NCBI GenBank assembly: GCA_012274165.1
Contig: JAAPAA010000318.1
Span: forward strand, 1-6,395
Length of the DNA: 6,395 nucleotides
Source: Thiobacillaceae bacterium
GTDB taxonomy: Bacteria; Pseudomonadota; Gammaproteobacteria; Burkholderiales; Thiobacillaceae
Direction of reading: 5' to 3'
A program made the position numbers and the translations under genes. This document shows positions 1-5,798 of this stretch, piece after piece; within the stretch, counting starts at the first letter, position 1, and every line of letters begins with the position of its first letter. Under the pieces are notes generated by a model. That model had not been told where the DNA came from. It ran no database searches and saw nothing but the letters and a program-made list of their open reading frames with translations.

Positions 1-869
1 ACCGGCCCGTACGGGGCGTTCAGGTGCGTGACGATGAGATCCGCGCCCCCGCCCCTGCGATAGGCCGACAGCAGCAGCCCGGGGTTGAAGTTGGGGTTCT
101 GGCTCTCGTTGCCCGATGTTTCCATCGGGTAGCCCCGCGGATTGCACACCACCCGCGTGCGGTTGCCAACCAGGTAATTGCACGACTCGTGAATGTGCCC
201 ATGGATCCACAGGCCCGCACCCAGCAGCAGCTCGTCGGGCAGCCTTGAGGCGTAGCCTGGCGCAAGGACATGGTCCCGGAAGCGCTCGGGCATGGACTCC
301 GCCCGCGGCGCGTGATGCACCACCACCACCGTGCGCGCCAGGTTGCCATAGGGCAGTTCCTCGCGCAGCCAGGCCAGGCTCTCCTTGTGCCGGTGCAATG
401 TGTGCCGCGCGGCAAGCCGGCGGCGTTTGGTCTTCCAATGGACGAACGGCAGCGGATCGGCCTTGATGCGCCGGAAGTCGTTCATGCCCCTGCGGTCCTC
501 GACGTCATGCATGGCTCCAGGCCGCCGATCGGGCCCGAAGTATTCGAAGTCGGTCCACAGGGTGCAGCCCAGGAACCGCAGGCCGTCGATCTCGACGGAA
601 TCGTTTTCCAGGAAGTGAATGCCGAGCGCCTTGGCTTCCGCACGCATCTCGGCCAGGGTGTTATCCCAATGGCCGCCATAGAACTCGTGATTGCCGGCGA
701 CGTAGACCACCGGCTTGCCAGGGAAGGTCTCGGCAGCCCAGCGGATCCCCAGCACGCCCTTGTGGATGTCGCCGGCCAGTACAACGACATCGGCCGCGGC
801 CGCGGCCTGCGGATCCGGGGTGAATGGCGCGAACTCCAGGTGGAGATCGCTCAGCACGAGCAGCTTCAT
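1..869 (-). CDS. Calcineurin-like metallophosphoesterase, third in array (3' end outside window)
   Basis: The open frame runs from ATG at 869 off the left edge: 289 codons with no stop. It is a predicted cytosolic metal-dependent phosphoesterase; no signal peptide is seen. The calcineurin-like motifs appear in order: SDLH (D8, H10), GD (D34), GNHE (N60, H61), a paired HH at 185-186, and GHIH at 224-227. These residues normally bind two metal ions. The start overlaps the stop of the upstream paralogue as ATGA (866-869), and GAGGTG at 878-883 sits 8 nt upstream, which supports this start and translational coupling. It is a tandem duplicate of the 866-1681 gene, nearly identical over residues 1-111. 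Unlike that copy it continues at least 22 residues past the shared GLLL (264-267), with RRGGGADLIVTHLNAPYG. The substrate (nucleotide, nucleic acid or protein phosphate) cannot be told from the motifs. Confidence 0.9.
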   Translation of the reverse strand, partial: MKLLVLSDLHLEFAPFTPDPQAAAAADVVVLAGDIHKGVLGIRWAAETFPGKPVVYVAGNHEFYGGHWDNTLAEMRAEAKALGIHFLENDSVEIDGLRFLGCTLWTDFEYFGPDRRPGAMHDVEDRRGMNDFRRIKADPLPFVHWKTKRRRLAARHTLHRHKESLAWLREELPYGNLARTVVVVHHAPRAESMPERFRDHVLAPGYASRLPDELLLGAGLWIHGHIHESCNYLVGNRTRVVCNPRGYPMETSGNESQNPNFNPGLLLSAYRRGGGADLIVTHLNAPYGP

Positions 870-1681
870 TGCTGCTGCACCTCGAGCAGCAGTCCGAGGT
901 TGAACGCGCGGTTTTCGTCGGCACCGCTTGGCAGCGGATACCCGCGCGGATTGCACACCACGCGCGTTCGGTTGCCGACCAGGTAGTCATGCGAGTCGTG
1001 GGTGTGCCCATGCACCCAGAGCCCGGCGCCCAGCAGCACCTTGGTGGGTAGCCTCGACGCAAAGCAAGGGGTGACGGAATGGTCCACCCAGCGCGGAGCC
1101 ACCGACTCGGCGCGAGGGCAATGGTGCACCACCACAACGGTGCGTGCCGGGGCGCCCTTGGGCAGCTCTCGGCGCAACCAGGTCAGGCTGTGCTGGTGCC
1201 GGCACAGGGTGTGCAGCGCCGACAGTCGAGGTCCGTTATTTCCCCATTGGCCTTCGTGCAGCGGCTCGGCCGCGATGAGATAGAAATCGTTCATGCCGCG
1301 TTCGGCGGCAAGCATCGCGCCTTTGCGGCGGTCGCGACCTTTGTACTGGAAATAGTCGAAGTCGGTCCAGAGGGTGCAGCCCAGGAACCGCAGGCCGTCG
1401 ATCTCGACAGAGTCGTTTTCCAGGAAGTGGATCCCGAGCGCCTTGGCCTCCGCGCGCATCTCGGCTAGGGTCTGGTCCCAGTGGCCACCGTAGAACTCGT
1501 GGTTGCCGGCGACGTAGATCACCGGCTTGCTCGGGAACGTCTCGGCTGCCCAGCGGATCCCCATCACGCCCTTGTGAATGTCGCCAGCCAGCACCACGAC
1601 GTCGGCCTCTTCCACGGCCTGCGGATCCGGGGTGAATGGGGCGAACTCCATGTGGAGATCGGAAAGCAGCAGCAGTTTCAC
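537..1681 (-). repeat. Tandem gene duplication: 537-869 copies 1349-1681
   Basis: The first 333 bp of the two adjacent metallophosphoesterase genes are near-identical in DNA and protein. The proteins show only ten differences in 111 residues: positions 5, 11, 23-25, 40, 51, 55, 70 and 109. The repeat unit is 812 bp, start to start. Similarity drops after residue 111 and partly returns around the C-terminal HH and GHxH motifs. Homologous recombination between the copies could delete or amplify one gene unit and leave a hybrid. Confidence 0.85.
866..1681 (-). CDS. Calcineurin-like metallophosphoesterase, second in array
   Basis: A 271-residue cytosolic metallophosphoesterase starting at GTG 1681, giving VKLLLLSDLH. 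A longer frame opens 28 codons upstream (1765), but those residues lie inside the preceding gene in another frame and look like a shadow. The GTG forms a 4-base GTGA overlap with the preceding stop, and its paralogue begins at exactly the same residue, so GTG is preferred. The only Shine-Dalgarno-like sequence is a close GAAGAG (1684-1689), which suggests expression depends on coupling. Motifs: D8/H10 in SDLH, D34 in GDIH, GNHEF at 59-63, HH in VVVVHHCPR, and GHTHD. This is the full metal-ligand set, so it should be active. It is about 91% identical to the following gene over residues 1-111, then diverges in residues ~112-165. It ends LLLEVQQQ, a normal length for a single-domain enzyme. The substrate is unknown. 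Confidence 0.9.
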   Translation of the reverse strand: MKLLLLSDLHMEFAPFTPDPQAVEEADVVVLAGDIHKGVMGIRWAAETFPSKPVIYVAGNHEFYGGHWDQTLAEMRAEAKALGIHFLENDSVEIDGLRFLGCTLWTDFDYFQYKGRDRRKGAMLAAERGMNDFYLIAAEPLHEGQWGNNGPRLSALHTLCRHQHSLTWLRRELPKGAPARTVVVVHHCPRAESVAPRWVDHSVTPCFASRLPTKVLLGAGLWVHGHTHDSHDYLVGNRTRVVCNPRGYPLPSGADENRAFNLGLLLEVQQQ

Positions 1682-2178
1682 AGCTCTTCGTCGGTAAACC
1701 CGTTGAACTTCAATTCCCCGCGCCGATCCTGCGCCCGATGCTTCGGGCACAACACCAGCAGCCACGTGCGGTTGGTGGCCAACTCGCCAGGCTCGCCGCA
1801 GACGAAACAGATCTTGCTCGTTGCCTCCTGTGCCTGGCCCACCAGCTCGCCAATGCGATTCACAATCGTGGGCTGCGATTTCTTGGGCCGGTCGACCAGT
1901 GTCGTGACCACCCCCTTTGTGTTGATCATGTCAATGTGAATGCTATGCGCGCGGCCGGTCATCTGCCAGTAATACCTGGCCGAGCCAAACTTCTCCTTGG
2001 TTTGCAGCCAGCGAAACCCACGCTTCTTGTCGCCCAGGAGCGCGTCGATCTGCTCGCACAGCGTCGCGAACGCGGGAAACCAGACCTTGGGAAATTCGAA
2101 GGCATATACATCGGCCTTGGTAAACATGTAGGGGAAGCGGACCTTGAGTTCGCGGGGGGTCTTCATGTCGGTCACCAT
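1678..2178 (-). CDS. Small KEKFG-motif protein with C-x2-C / C-x2-H putative zinc site (copy 2)
   Basis: A 166-residue predicted cytosolic protein. Visible features are a WFPAF..LCEQID segment (33-45), the core W-L-Q-T-KEKFG (57-65) followed by RYYW, and a C-terminal putative zinc site: C124-x2-C127 then C144-x2-H147. This layout matches a widespread family of uncharacterised bacterial and phage proteins recalled by an 'IKEKFGxLRFY ... CxxCGxPG ... CxxH' pattern; no function is known to me. The start is ATG 2178, supported by AAGGGAG (2185-2191) 6 nt upstream. GTG 2175 (a GTGA overlap) and ATG 2166 are in-frame alternatives. It overlaps the preceding phosphoesterase by 7 nt and the following one by 4 nt. 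It is a paralogue of the 2933-3442 protein. Metal binding is inferred from spacing only; a role as adaptor or nucleic-acid-binding partner of the neighbouring phosphoesterase is a guess. Confidence 0.82.
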   Translation of the reverse strand: MVTDMKTPRELKVRFPYMFTKADVYAFEFPKVWFPAFATLCEQIDALLGDKKRGFRWLQTKEKFGSARYYWQMTGRAHSIHIDMINTKGVVTTLVDRPKKSQPTIVNRIGELVGQAQEATSKICFVCGEPGELATNRTWLLVLCPKHRAQDRRGELKFNGFTDEEL

Positions 2179-2936
2179 CCTGGTCTCCCTTCAACAATGA
2201 TTTCGCCCAAACCGTCCTTGATCGCGCAGAACGCCAGGGCCCGCGCGTCGAACTGCAGGCGATCGCGCTGCAGCGCGTACTGGTCCGACAGATCGTCGTG
2301 GTGGTGGCCATGGAAGGTTCTCACCACGCGCATCGAGCGCGCCAGCTCGTCGAGGGCCTCGAACCCGAGCTGGTGGCAGCTCGGGGCCTCATGCGTCACT
2401 AGGATGTCGGCCTCTTGAGCCGCCAATGCCTTGAATTCGTCAGGATAAATTCCGGCCAAGTACGCGGGTGAGGGCCGCTGAGTGCCGTGCCACTGGAATG
2501 CTCCGCGATTCATGGCCTGCGTCTTGTTCGCGAACGTGGGCTCGCTTGGCGGCATCCAGACACGACCCAGGAAATTCCCGCCCATGCCGGCCACGCGCAC
2601 GCCGTTCATGTCCAGGACCTGGCCGTGCAGAGCGATCGCGGGCCCGCTGTCGTGCAGTCGATGCCAGTGCTCGTACGAATCCGCATCGTGATTGCCGTGG
2701 ATGAACACCAGCTGCAGGCCCGGAAAGGCAGCGCATACCGGCTGAGCCCACTCGCGCAGGGGCTGAACTTCCAAGTCCAGGTCGCCCAGGAAAACCAACC
2801 AGTTCGGCATGACTGGCGCTGCTGTGAGGGCCGGAATGATGTGGCGAAACTGGCCGTGCACGTCCCCCAGGAACCAGATACGGCGCAGCGAGTCCCGGTG
2901 CTCGTCATCGAACGCCTGCATGCGTGCGGTGATCAT
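2172..2936 (-). CDS. Metallophosphoesterase of a second subfamily (GDVHGQ type)
   Basis: A 254-residue predicted metal-dependent phosphoesterase. Motifs: GDVHGQ (24-29, ligands D25 and H27), GDLD (51-54), GNHD (81-84), VTHEAPS, and FHGHHHDD near residue 210. GDVHGQ opens the fold as in serine/threonine-phosphatase-like and Ap4A-hydrolase-like members, unlike the SDLH opening of the two phosphoesterases downstream, so it is not a recent copy of them. The frame is open far upstream (to 3644), but the start is ATG 2936. That start makes an ATGA overlap with the preceding stop (2933-2936) and has GGAGG (2941-2945) 4 nt upstream; the extra 236 codons are antiphase to real genes. It sits between the two zinc-knuckle paralogues. 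No signal peptide or membrane segment. Whether it cleaves protein, nucleotide or RNA phosphates cannot be decided. Confidence 0.9.
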   Translation of the reverse strand: MITARMQAFDDEHRDSLRRIWFLGDVHGQFRHIIPALTAAPVMPNWLVFLGDLDLEVQPLREWAQPVCAAFPGLQLVFIHGNHDADSYEHWHRLHDSGPAIALHGQVLDMNGVRVAGMGGNFLGRVWMPPSEPTFANKTQAMNRGAFQWHGTQRPSPAYLAGIYPDEFKALAAQEADILVTHEAPSCHQLGFEALDELARSMRVVRTFHGHHHDDLSDQYALQRDRLQFDARALAFCAIKDGLGEIIVEGRPGW

Positions 2937-3442
2937 TGCTCCTCCGGTGGAAAGAGCGCGTGTTCCTTCATCCATGCGCTCCAGTTGTCGGCAGTGCGAC
3001 GCACCTGTGCGTGCTTGTCGCACAGGGCCAGGACCCAGGCTTCCTCGTCGCTGATCGTCGCCGGTTGGCCGCAGACGATGCACTGGGTGACGGTTTCGCG
3101 CTCGGCCCGGCGCACAAGGTCGGTGATGCGCTCGGCCAGGGATGGCTGTGCGCTGCCCGCAGCCTGTTCGAGAATGCGTATCGAGGTCAGCTGGCCGGGG
3201 CTTCTGAGATCCAGACGCAAGGTGGAGCTGCCCTGCATCTCCCAGTAGAAATGGCCAGTGCCCCACTTCTCTTTGATCTGCAGCCAGTTGAAGCCGCGCT
3301 TGTCTTCGCCCAGCAATTCGTCGACGTCCTCGCACAACTTCGCAAATACGGGGAACCAGCCTCGAAAATGCGTCCGTCCCAGGTGCTTTCCGCTGAACTG
3401 ATACGCGAAGCGCGCCTTGAGATCCTTGGGTGTGATGATCAT
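2933..3442 (-). CDS. Small KEKWG-motif protein with C-x2-C / C-x2-H putative zinc site (copy 1)
   Basis: A 169-residue predicted cytosolic protein, paralogous to the 1678-2178 product. Both share the TPKDLKxRF-like N-terminus, WFPVFAKLCEDVDELLG (29-45), DKRGFNWLQIKEKWG (47-61), and the putative zinc site C121-x2-C124 ... C141-x2-H144. The metal-site spacing is the same in both proteins (16 residues between the pairs), while the segment between core and zinc site is poorly conserved. The start is ATG 3442, in an ATGA overlap with the HAD gene's stop (3439-3442) and with AAGGAG at 3448-3453, 5 nt upstream; this is one of the best ribosome sites in the window. The stop overlaps the next start by 4 nt. 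The family is uncharacterised to my knowledge. Its repeated place directly before a phosphoesterase suggests a partner or regulator role. Confidence 0.85.
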   Translation of the reverse strand: MIITPKDLKARFAYQFSGKHLGRTHFRGWFPVFAKLCEDVDELLGEDKRGFNWLQIKEKWGTGHFYWEMQGSSTLRLDLRSPGQLTSIRILEQAAGSAQPSLAERITDLVRRAERETVTQCIVCGQPATISDEEAWVLALCDKHAQVRRTADNWSAWMKEHALFPPEEQ

Positions 3443-3903
3443 TGCGACTCCTTCGCGTTCGTGAAGAGGGAAAGCCGCCGGCGCAGCTCCCGGATGTCGG
3501 CCTGCGTGATGCCGATCTTGCCGTCCACCAGCAGCACGTTTGGACTGGTGGGATCAAAGCGCCAGGCCTGGTCGTCGATCGCAAGCCACGGCACGCCAGG
3601 CCGGTTCGTGCGGATCCATGAGTCGCATTGGGCTTCGCGCACAAAATGCCAAAGCTCGGTCGGAATCTCCGACAGCAGCAGTCTGCCGGGCGTCACATCG
3701 ATGATCTGGGTCTTGATGTCCTGCGAGAAGAACTCGCGCAACTCGGCGAGCGGGTGGACCTGGCCCCAGCTACTGGACACAACCACCTGGATGTATGGGA
3801 AGTCGCGCAGCACCTCCTCGATGAGCGGCGCACGGCAGAAGAACTTGTCGATGTCGCACCCATCGGGGTGCAACGTTCCGTCGAAGTCTAGAAACAAAAT
3901 CAT
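3439..3903 (-). CDS. Small HAD-superfamily phosphatase, like the HAD domain of Swiss Army Knife RNA-repair proteins
   Basis: A 154-residue single-domain HAD hydrolase. Motif I is FLDFDGTLH (nucleophile D6, acid D8), motif II is VVVSSSW (43-46), and motif IV is probably WLAIDD (D110, D111). The pattern DFDGxLHPDG ... FCRxPLIEEVLRDFP ... VVVSSSW ... DVTPGR fits the family annotated as the HAD domain of Swiss Army Knife RNA-repair proteins, which is thought to remove terminal phosphates; I recognise it from memory, not a search. It follows the AAA gene and overlaps the next gene by ATGA. The frame is open to ATG 4050, overlapping the AAA gene by 35 nt. I chose ATG 3903 because the HAD fold begins there and GGGGA (3909-3913) lies 5 nt upstream. 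The alternative would add 49 residues without recognisable domain character. SSSWG replaces the commoner SSSWR. Confidence 0.85.
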   Translation of the reverse strand: MILFLDFDGTLHPDGCDIDKFFCRAPLIEEVLRDFPYIQVVVSSSWGQVHPLAELREFFSQDIKTQIIDVTPGRLLLSEIPTELWHFVREAQCDSWIRTNRPGVPWLAIDDQAWRFDPTSPNVLLVDGKIGITQADIRELRRRLSLFTNAKESQ

Positions 3904-4015
3904 CTCGTTCCCCGCTGGCCATGCGCCTTCCGCGGAAGCGGTGCATTTCGCTTTCGGAAACCCGACAGCGACGGGTTTAGTCGACCGGTGATTGGTGAGC
4001 CGCGCCATATCCGTA
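3904..4015. other. Hairpin-bearing spacer between AAA and HAD genes
   Basis: This 112-nt gap is the only sizeable break in the array. It holds a perfect 12-bp palindrome CTTCCGCGGAAG (3927-3938) and a hairpin with AAACCCG (3958-3964) pairing CGGGTTT (3972-3978) around a 7-nt loop. The two together look like a compact repetitive extragenic or RNA-processing element. The second hairpin has only a TTT after it on the minus strand, so it is at best a weak terminator. It may also code, as an N-terminal extension of the HAD gene. Confidence 0.5.
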
Positions 4016-5293
4016 TCAGTGCAATTGAAGAGATTCATGTCCGTCGTCATCCAAAAACTCTGCGGGAATGTCCGAGGGCAGCAGTTGCCGGCGTCCGTTT
4101 GAAACGGCTGCGGCGACGGCGAGCTCGATGGCCTGACACAGCTCCCGTGGCGTCAGGTGGGCAAGCTTGCGAACCAACGAACGATTCGGAAGCTCGAAGT
4201 CCGGCATGCCGAGCCGCTTCATCGCGCTGGCGACAATCGCCGGCGCCATTGCCAGGGCTTGCGCGGCCGTTGGCCGATCGATGTAGAACTCCCGAAAGCG
4301 TGACCGAAGCGCATCGACCAGCTTCTCGGGCTGATTCGCGGTGGAAATCCAGATGACCAGGCTTGCGTTGAACTCGATGTCCGCGGAAATGTCTCGCACC
4401 TTGGAGGCTGTGGCCGGTTCCAGCAGCGAGTGCAATGGCGCCAGCGGGTCCTGACCGTCCAGGCGGCGGGCCTTGTCGATTTCATCCAGGAGCAAGATCG
4501 GATTCGCGTGCTCTCCAAGGCACACCAGGTTGAAGACGATCCCCGACTGCGTGTTGGACCACTTGCGCTCTGAGCCGAGCAGCGAGGCGGCGGTGGATTC
4601 GTTGTCGAACGGTTGCCGGCGCACGGTTGTCTGCAGAGCCTTGGCCAGCTACTGCGTGAAGTACGTCTTGCCCACCCCGGGAGGACCGATCAAAAGCATG
4701 GGAGGGATGTGCAGAGGCCGACCTGAGGTCTGCGCCAGCGCAAGCTGATTGGCCACATGGTCGATCACCTCGCCGAAGTGCGGCTGGCGAAGGCGCAGCT
4801 CGTCCAGTGCGGCGCGGCCGTTGGCAGGTTTTCCCACCTTGCGCAGCGCGCCCTTTTCCAGCAGGAGCGTCAACACCTGCTTGTCGTTCTTGCGCCATTC
4901 CGGATCCGGAGTCTTCAGCTCGACTCCATCGAGCCGGTCCTGGATGTGGCCCAGGGAGTAGACGGGGTGCTGGTCTGCCGGGTCGTAGTCAACTCCGGGC
5001 TTCGGCTGGCTGGGTCGTGGCGACCATTTCTCCGCCGTGTCCACGGGCTTGGGCGGGCAAGCCTTGGCGACCTTGGGGGTGGCCAGGGAGTTTTGCGAGG
5101 TTTTTCTGATGCGGGCGGCTTGCTCCCGGTCTAAACGCTCGAACTGCTCCAGTTCCTCTTTGACGAGCTGGTACTGAAGAAGACCAGGCAGGAACAGGCT
5201 CAGCTCGCTGTACTTCTGGCCATCTTGGATGTAGCGCCGATAGCGTGCCCAGCCGGGAGGCGGATCGGCATCTGAAAACTTTGGGTCTGACAT
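4016..5293 (-). pseudogene. Lon-like AAA+ ATPase gene interrupted by an in-frame TAG
   Basis: One frame spans 426 codons, broken only by TAG at 4649-4651 (codon 215). Residues 1-75 are family-specific, with a charged helical stretch around LVKEELEQFERLDREQAARIRK. Residues 75-110 are Pro/Lys-rich. The AAA+ module follows: Walker A GPPGVGKT (203-210), Walker B LLLDEID (267-273), sensor-1 Asn in WISTAN (320), and arginine-finger-like LRSRFRE (330-334). The order and sequence resemble the ATPase domain of Lon, but no Ser-Lys protease domain follows. Aligned to Lon (GKTSLGQSIAKA), the stop replaces one real residue (GKTYFTQ-stop-LAKAL), so this is a substitution in a Ser or Gln codon, not a frameshift. 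Downstream motifs are intact, so the lesion is recent, an assembly error, or read through. The start ATG 5293 has GGAG (5302-5305) 8 nt upstream. Such ATPases remodel protein or nucleic-acid complexes; the target here is unknown. Confidence 0.85.
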
Positions 5294-5297
5294 TTGA

Positions 5298-5332
5298 CGG
5301 GCTCCGGATTTCGATGAAGGGGTTGGAGCCCG
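5298..5332 (-). promoter_or_regulatory. Hairpin that can mask the ribosome site of the AAA gene
   Basis: On the minus strand CGGGCTCC (5332-5325) is followed, after 19 nt, by GGAGCCCG (5305-5298). This is a perfect 8-bp stem, extendable by one G-U pair. The second arm contains the GGAG that serves ATG 5293. Folding would hide the ribosome site, so translation could be controlled by whatever opens the stem. The pairing is seen; regulation is inference. Confidence 0.45.
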
Positions 5333-5607
5333 CAGCGCATGCCCTAGATCATCTTCGGCGGTTCAAAAGCGCGGTCGAGCTCACTCGGTCGGGGATGGAC
5401 CATTGAGGGCCGTTCATCGCTATGGCGCAGATGCCATTGCGGCGCGAACGACCCAACCCGGTCTCCCGCGGCGCGTCATAGTTGAACCGCATTGACAAGG
5501 CCAAGACACTGCGCTTGATGGAGGAACCGGGCGTGTGCCGGCGAACGCACGTCATCCCCGCTGGCCGACTGCAGCGGTCATGCATTAAGAGGAAAACAGC
5601 GGGGTTC
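5333..5607. other. Region upstream of the array with no convincing gene
   Basis: Overlapping frames exist on both strands (minus 5349-5663, plus from TTG 5482), but neither has a recognisable domain or a good ribosome site. A promoter for the minus-strand array should lie here, yet I find no persuasive paired -35/-10: TTGAAC at 5361-5366 (minus strand) has no good -10 at 16-18 nt. One short dyad, CCGCTG (5558-5563) and CAGCGG (5572-5577), is present. Confidence 0.4.
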
Positions 5608-5763
5608 ATGGCGTCGTGTGTCGCGTTGGGAGAAAGCTTAAACGAGGCCGAGCGCGAGTTCAAGAGGGCGGATTTGGGCGTGAACTCGCCGCGTGATAAA
5701 AAACGATACCGGAAATTCGATTGGCTCAGAGAGGACGCTCGAATAAACGGTATCGCTTATTGA
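5608..5763 (+). CDS. Hypothetical small protein, possibly a remnant
   Basis: A 51-residue frame from ATG 5608 to TGA 5763, rich in charged residues (ending RKFDWLREDARINGIAY), with no recognised domain, signal peptide or membrane segment. The frame is open further upstream to ATG 5518 and TTG 5482, which would give up to 93 residues, but no good Shine-Dalgarno supports any of these starts. Its 3' third is AT-richer than the array, and its last codons lie within a nested inverted repeat (5701-5758). It could be a real small gene, the broken C-terminus of a larger one, or chance. Confidence 0.25.
   Translation: MASCVALGESLNEAEREFKRADLGVNSPRDKKRYRKFDWLREDARINGIAY
5701..5758. repeat. Nested inverted repeat
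   Basis: Outer arms CGATACCG (5704-5711) and CGGTATCG (5748-5755) are perfect, and AA/TT pairs extend them past one mismatch. Inside, after a symmetric 3-nt gap, ATTCGA (5715-5720) pairs with TCGAAT (5739-5744), leaving an 18-nt loop. This gives 14 core base pairs over 52 nt, able to form a cruciform or an RNA hairpin with an internal loop. It overlaps the end of the small 5608-5763 frame. No T-tract follows directly, so it is not a standard terminator. It could be a recombinase or regulator site. Confidence 0.55.
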
Positions 5764-5791
5764 AATTGCAACAATTTAGGTGCTCAGAGAG
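5724..5791. repeat. Direct 10-bp repeat GCTCAGAGAG
   Basis: GCTCAGAGAG occurs at 5724-5733, in the loop of the nested inverted repeat, and again at 5782-5791, 58 bp apart. The second copy forms part of another dyad (5784-5798). Confidence 0.5.
5763..5777. repeat. Short palindrome AAATTG-CAA-CAATTT
   Basis: A perfect 6-bp inverted repeat with a 3-nt spacer, beginning at the last base of the small ORF's stop. It is AT-rich, so it suits a protein-binding operator better than a terminator. Confidence 0.45.
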
Positions 5792-5798
5792 CCTCTGA
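5784..5798. repeat. Short palindrome TCAGAG-AGC-CTCTGA
   Basis: A perfect 6-bp inverted repeat with a 3-nt spacer. Its right arm runs into the first TGACA repeat (5796-5800). It has the same 6-3-6 geometry as the palindrome at 5763-5777, so the two may be related binding sites. Confidence 0.45.

Noticed and set aside
270..986. Plus-strand open frame of 238 codons opposite the left phosphoesterases
   Set aside because: Shadow of the two duplicated minus-strand genes; its own sequence shows no recognisable domain.
2172..3644. Minus-strand open frame of 490 codons covering a phosphoesterase plus a long upstream part
   Set aside because: The upstream 236 codons are out of phase with two well-supported genes; the ATGA overlap and GGAGG site fix the start at 2936.
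3958..3978. Intrinsic terminator after the AAA gene
   Set aside because: Stem of only 7 bp, three of them A-T, with no real T-tract; listed as a hairpin only.
2936..3991. Plus-strand open frame of 351 codons opposite the zinc-knuckle and HAD genes
   Set aside because: Antisense open frame typical of GC-rich coding DNA; no domain, and the opposite strand carries clear motifs and ribosome sites.
4016..4624. Downstream AAA fragment as an independent gene from GTG 4624
   Set aside because: No ribosome site precedes the GTG and the product would lack Walker A; the reading frame is continuous with the upstream half.
5355..5372. Sigma-70 promoter for the minus-strand array (TTGAAC as -35)
   Set aside because: No acceptable -10 hexamer at proper spacing.
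5349..5663. Minus-strand open frame of 104 codons upstream of the AAA gene
   Set aside because: No domain or ribosome site, and unusual composition; could not be preferred over the overlapping plus-strand frame.
5701..5758. Integron attC site
   Set aside because: Imperfect long dyad is suggestive, but the GTTRRRY/RYYYAAC core boxes are absent and no integrase gene is visible.
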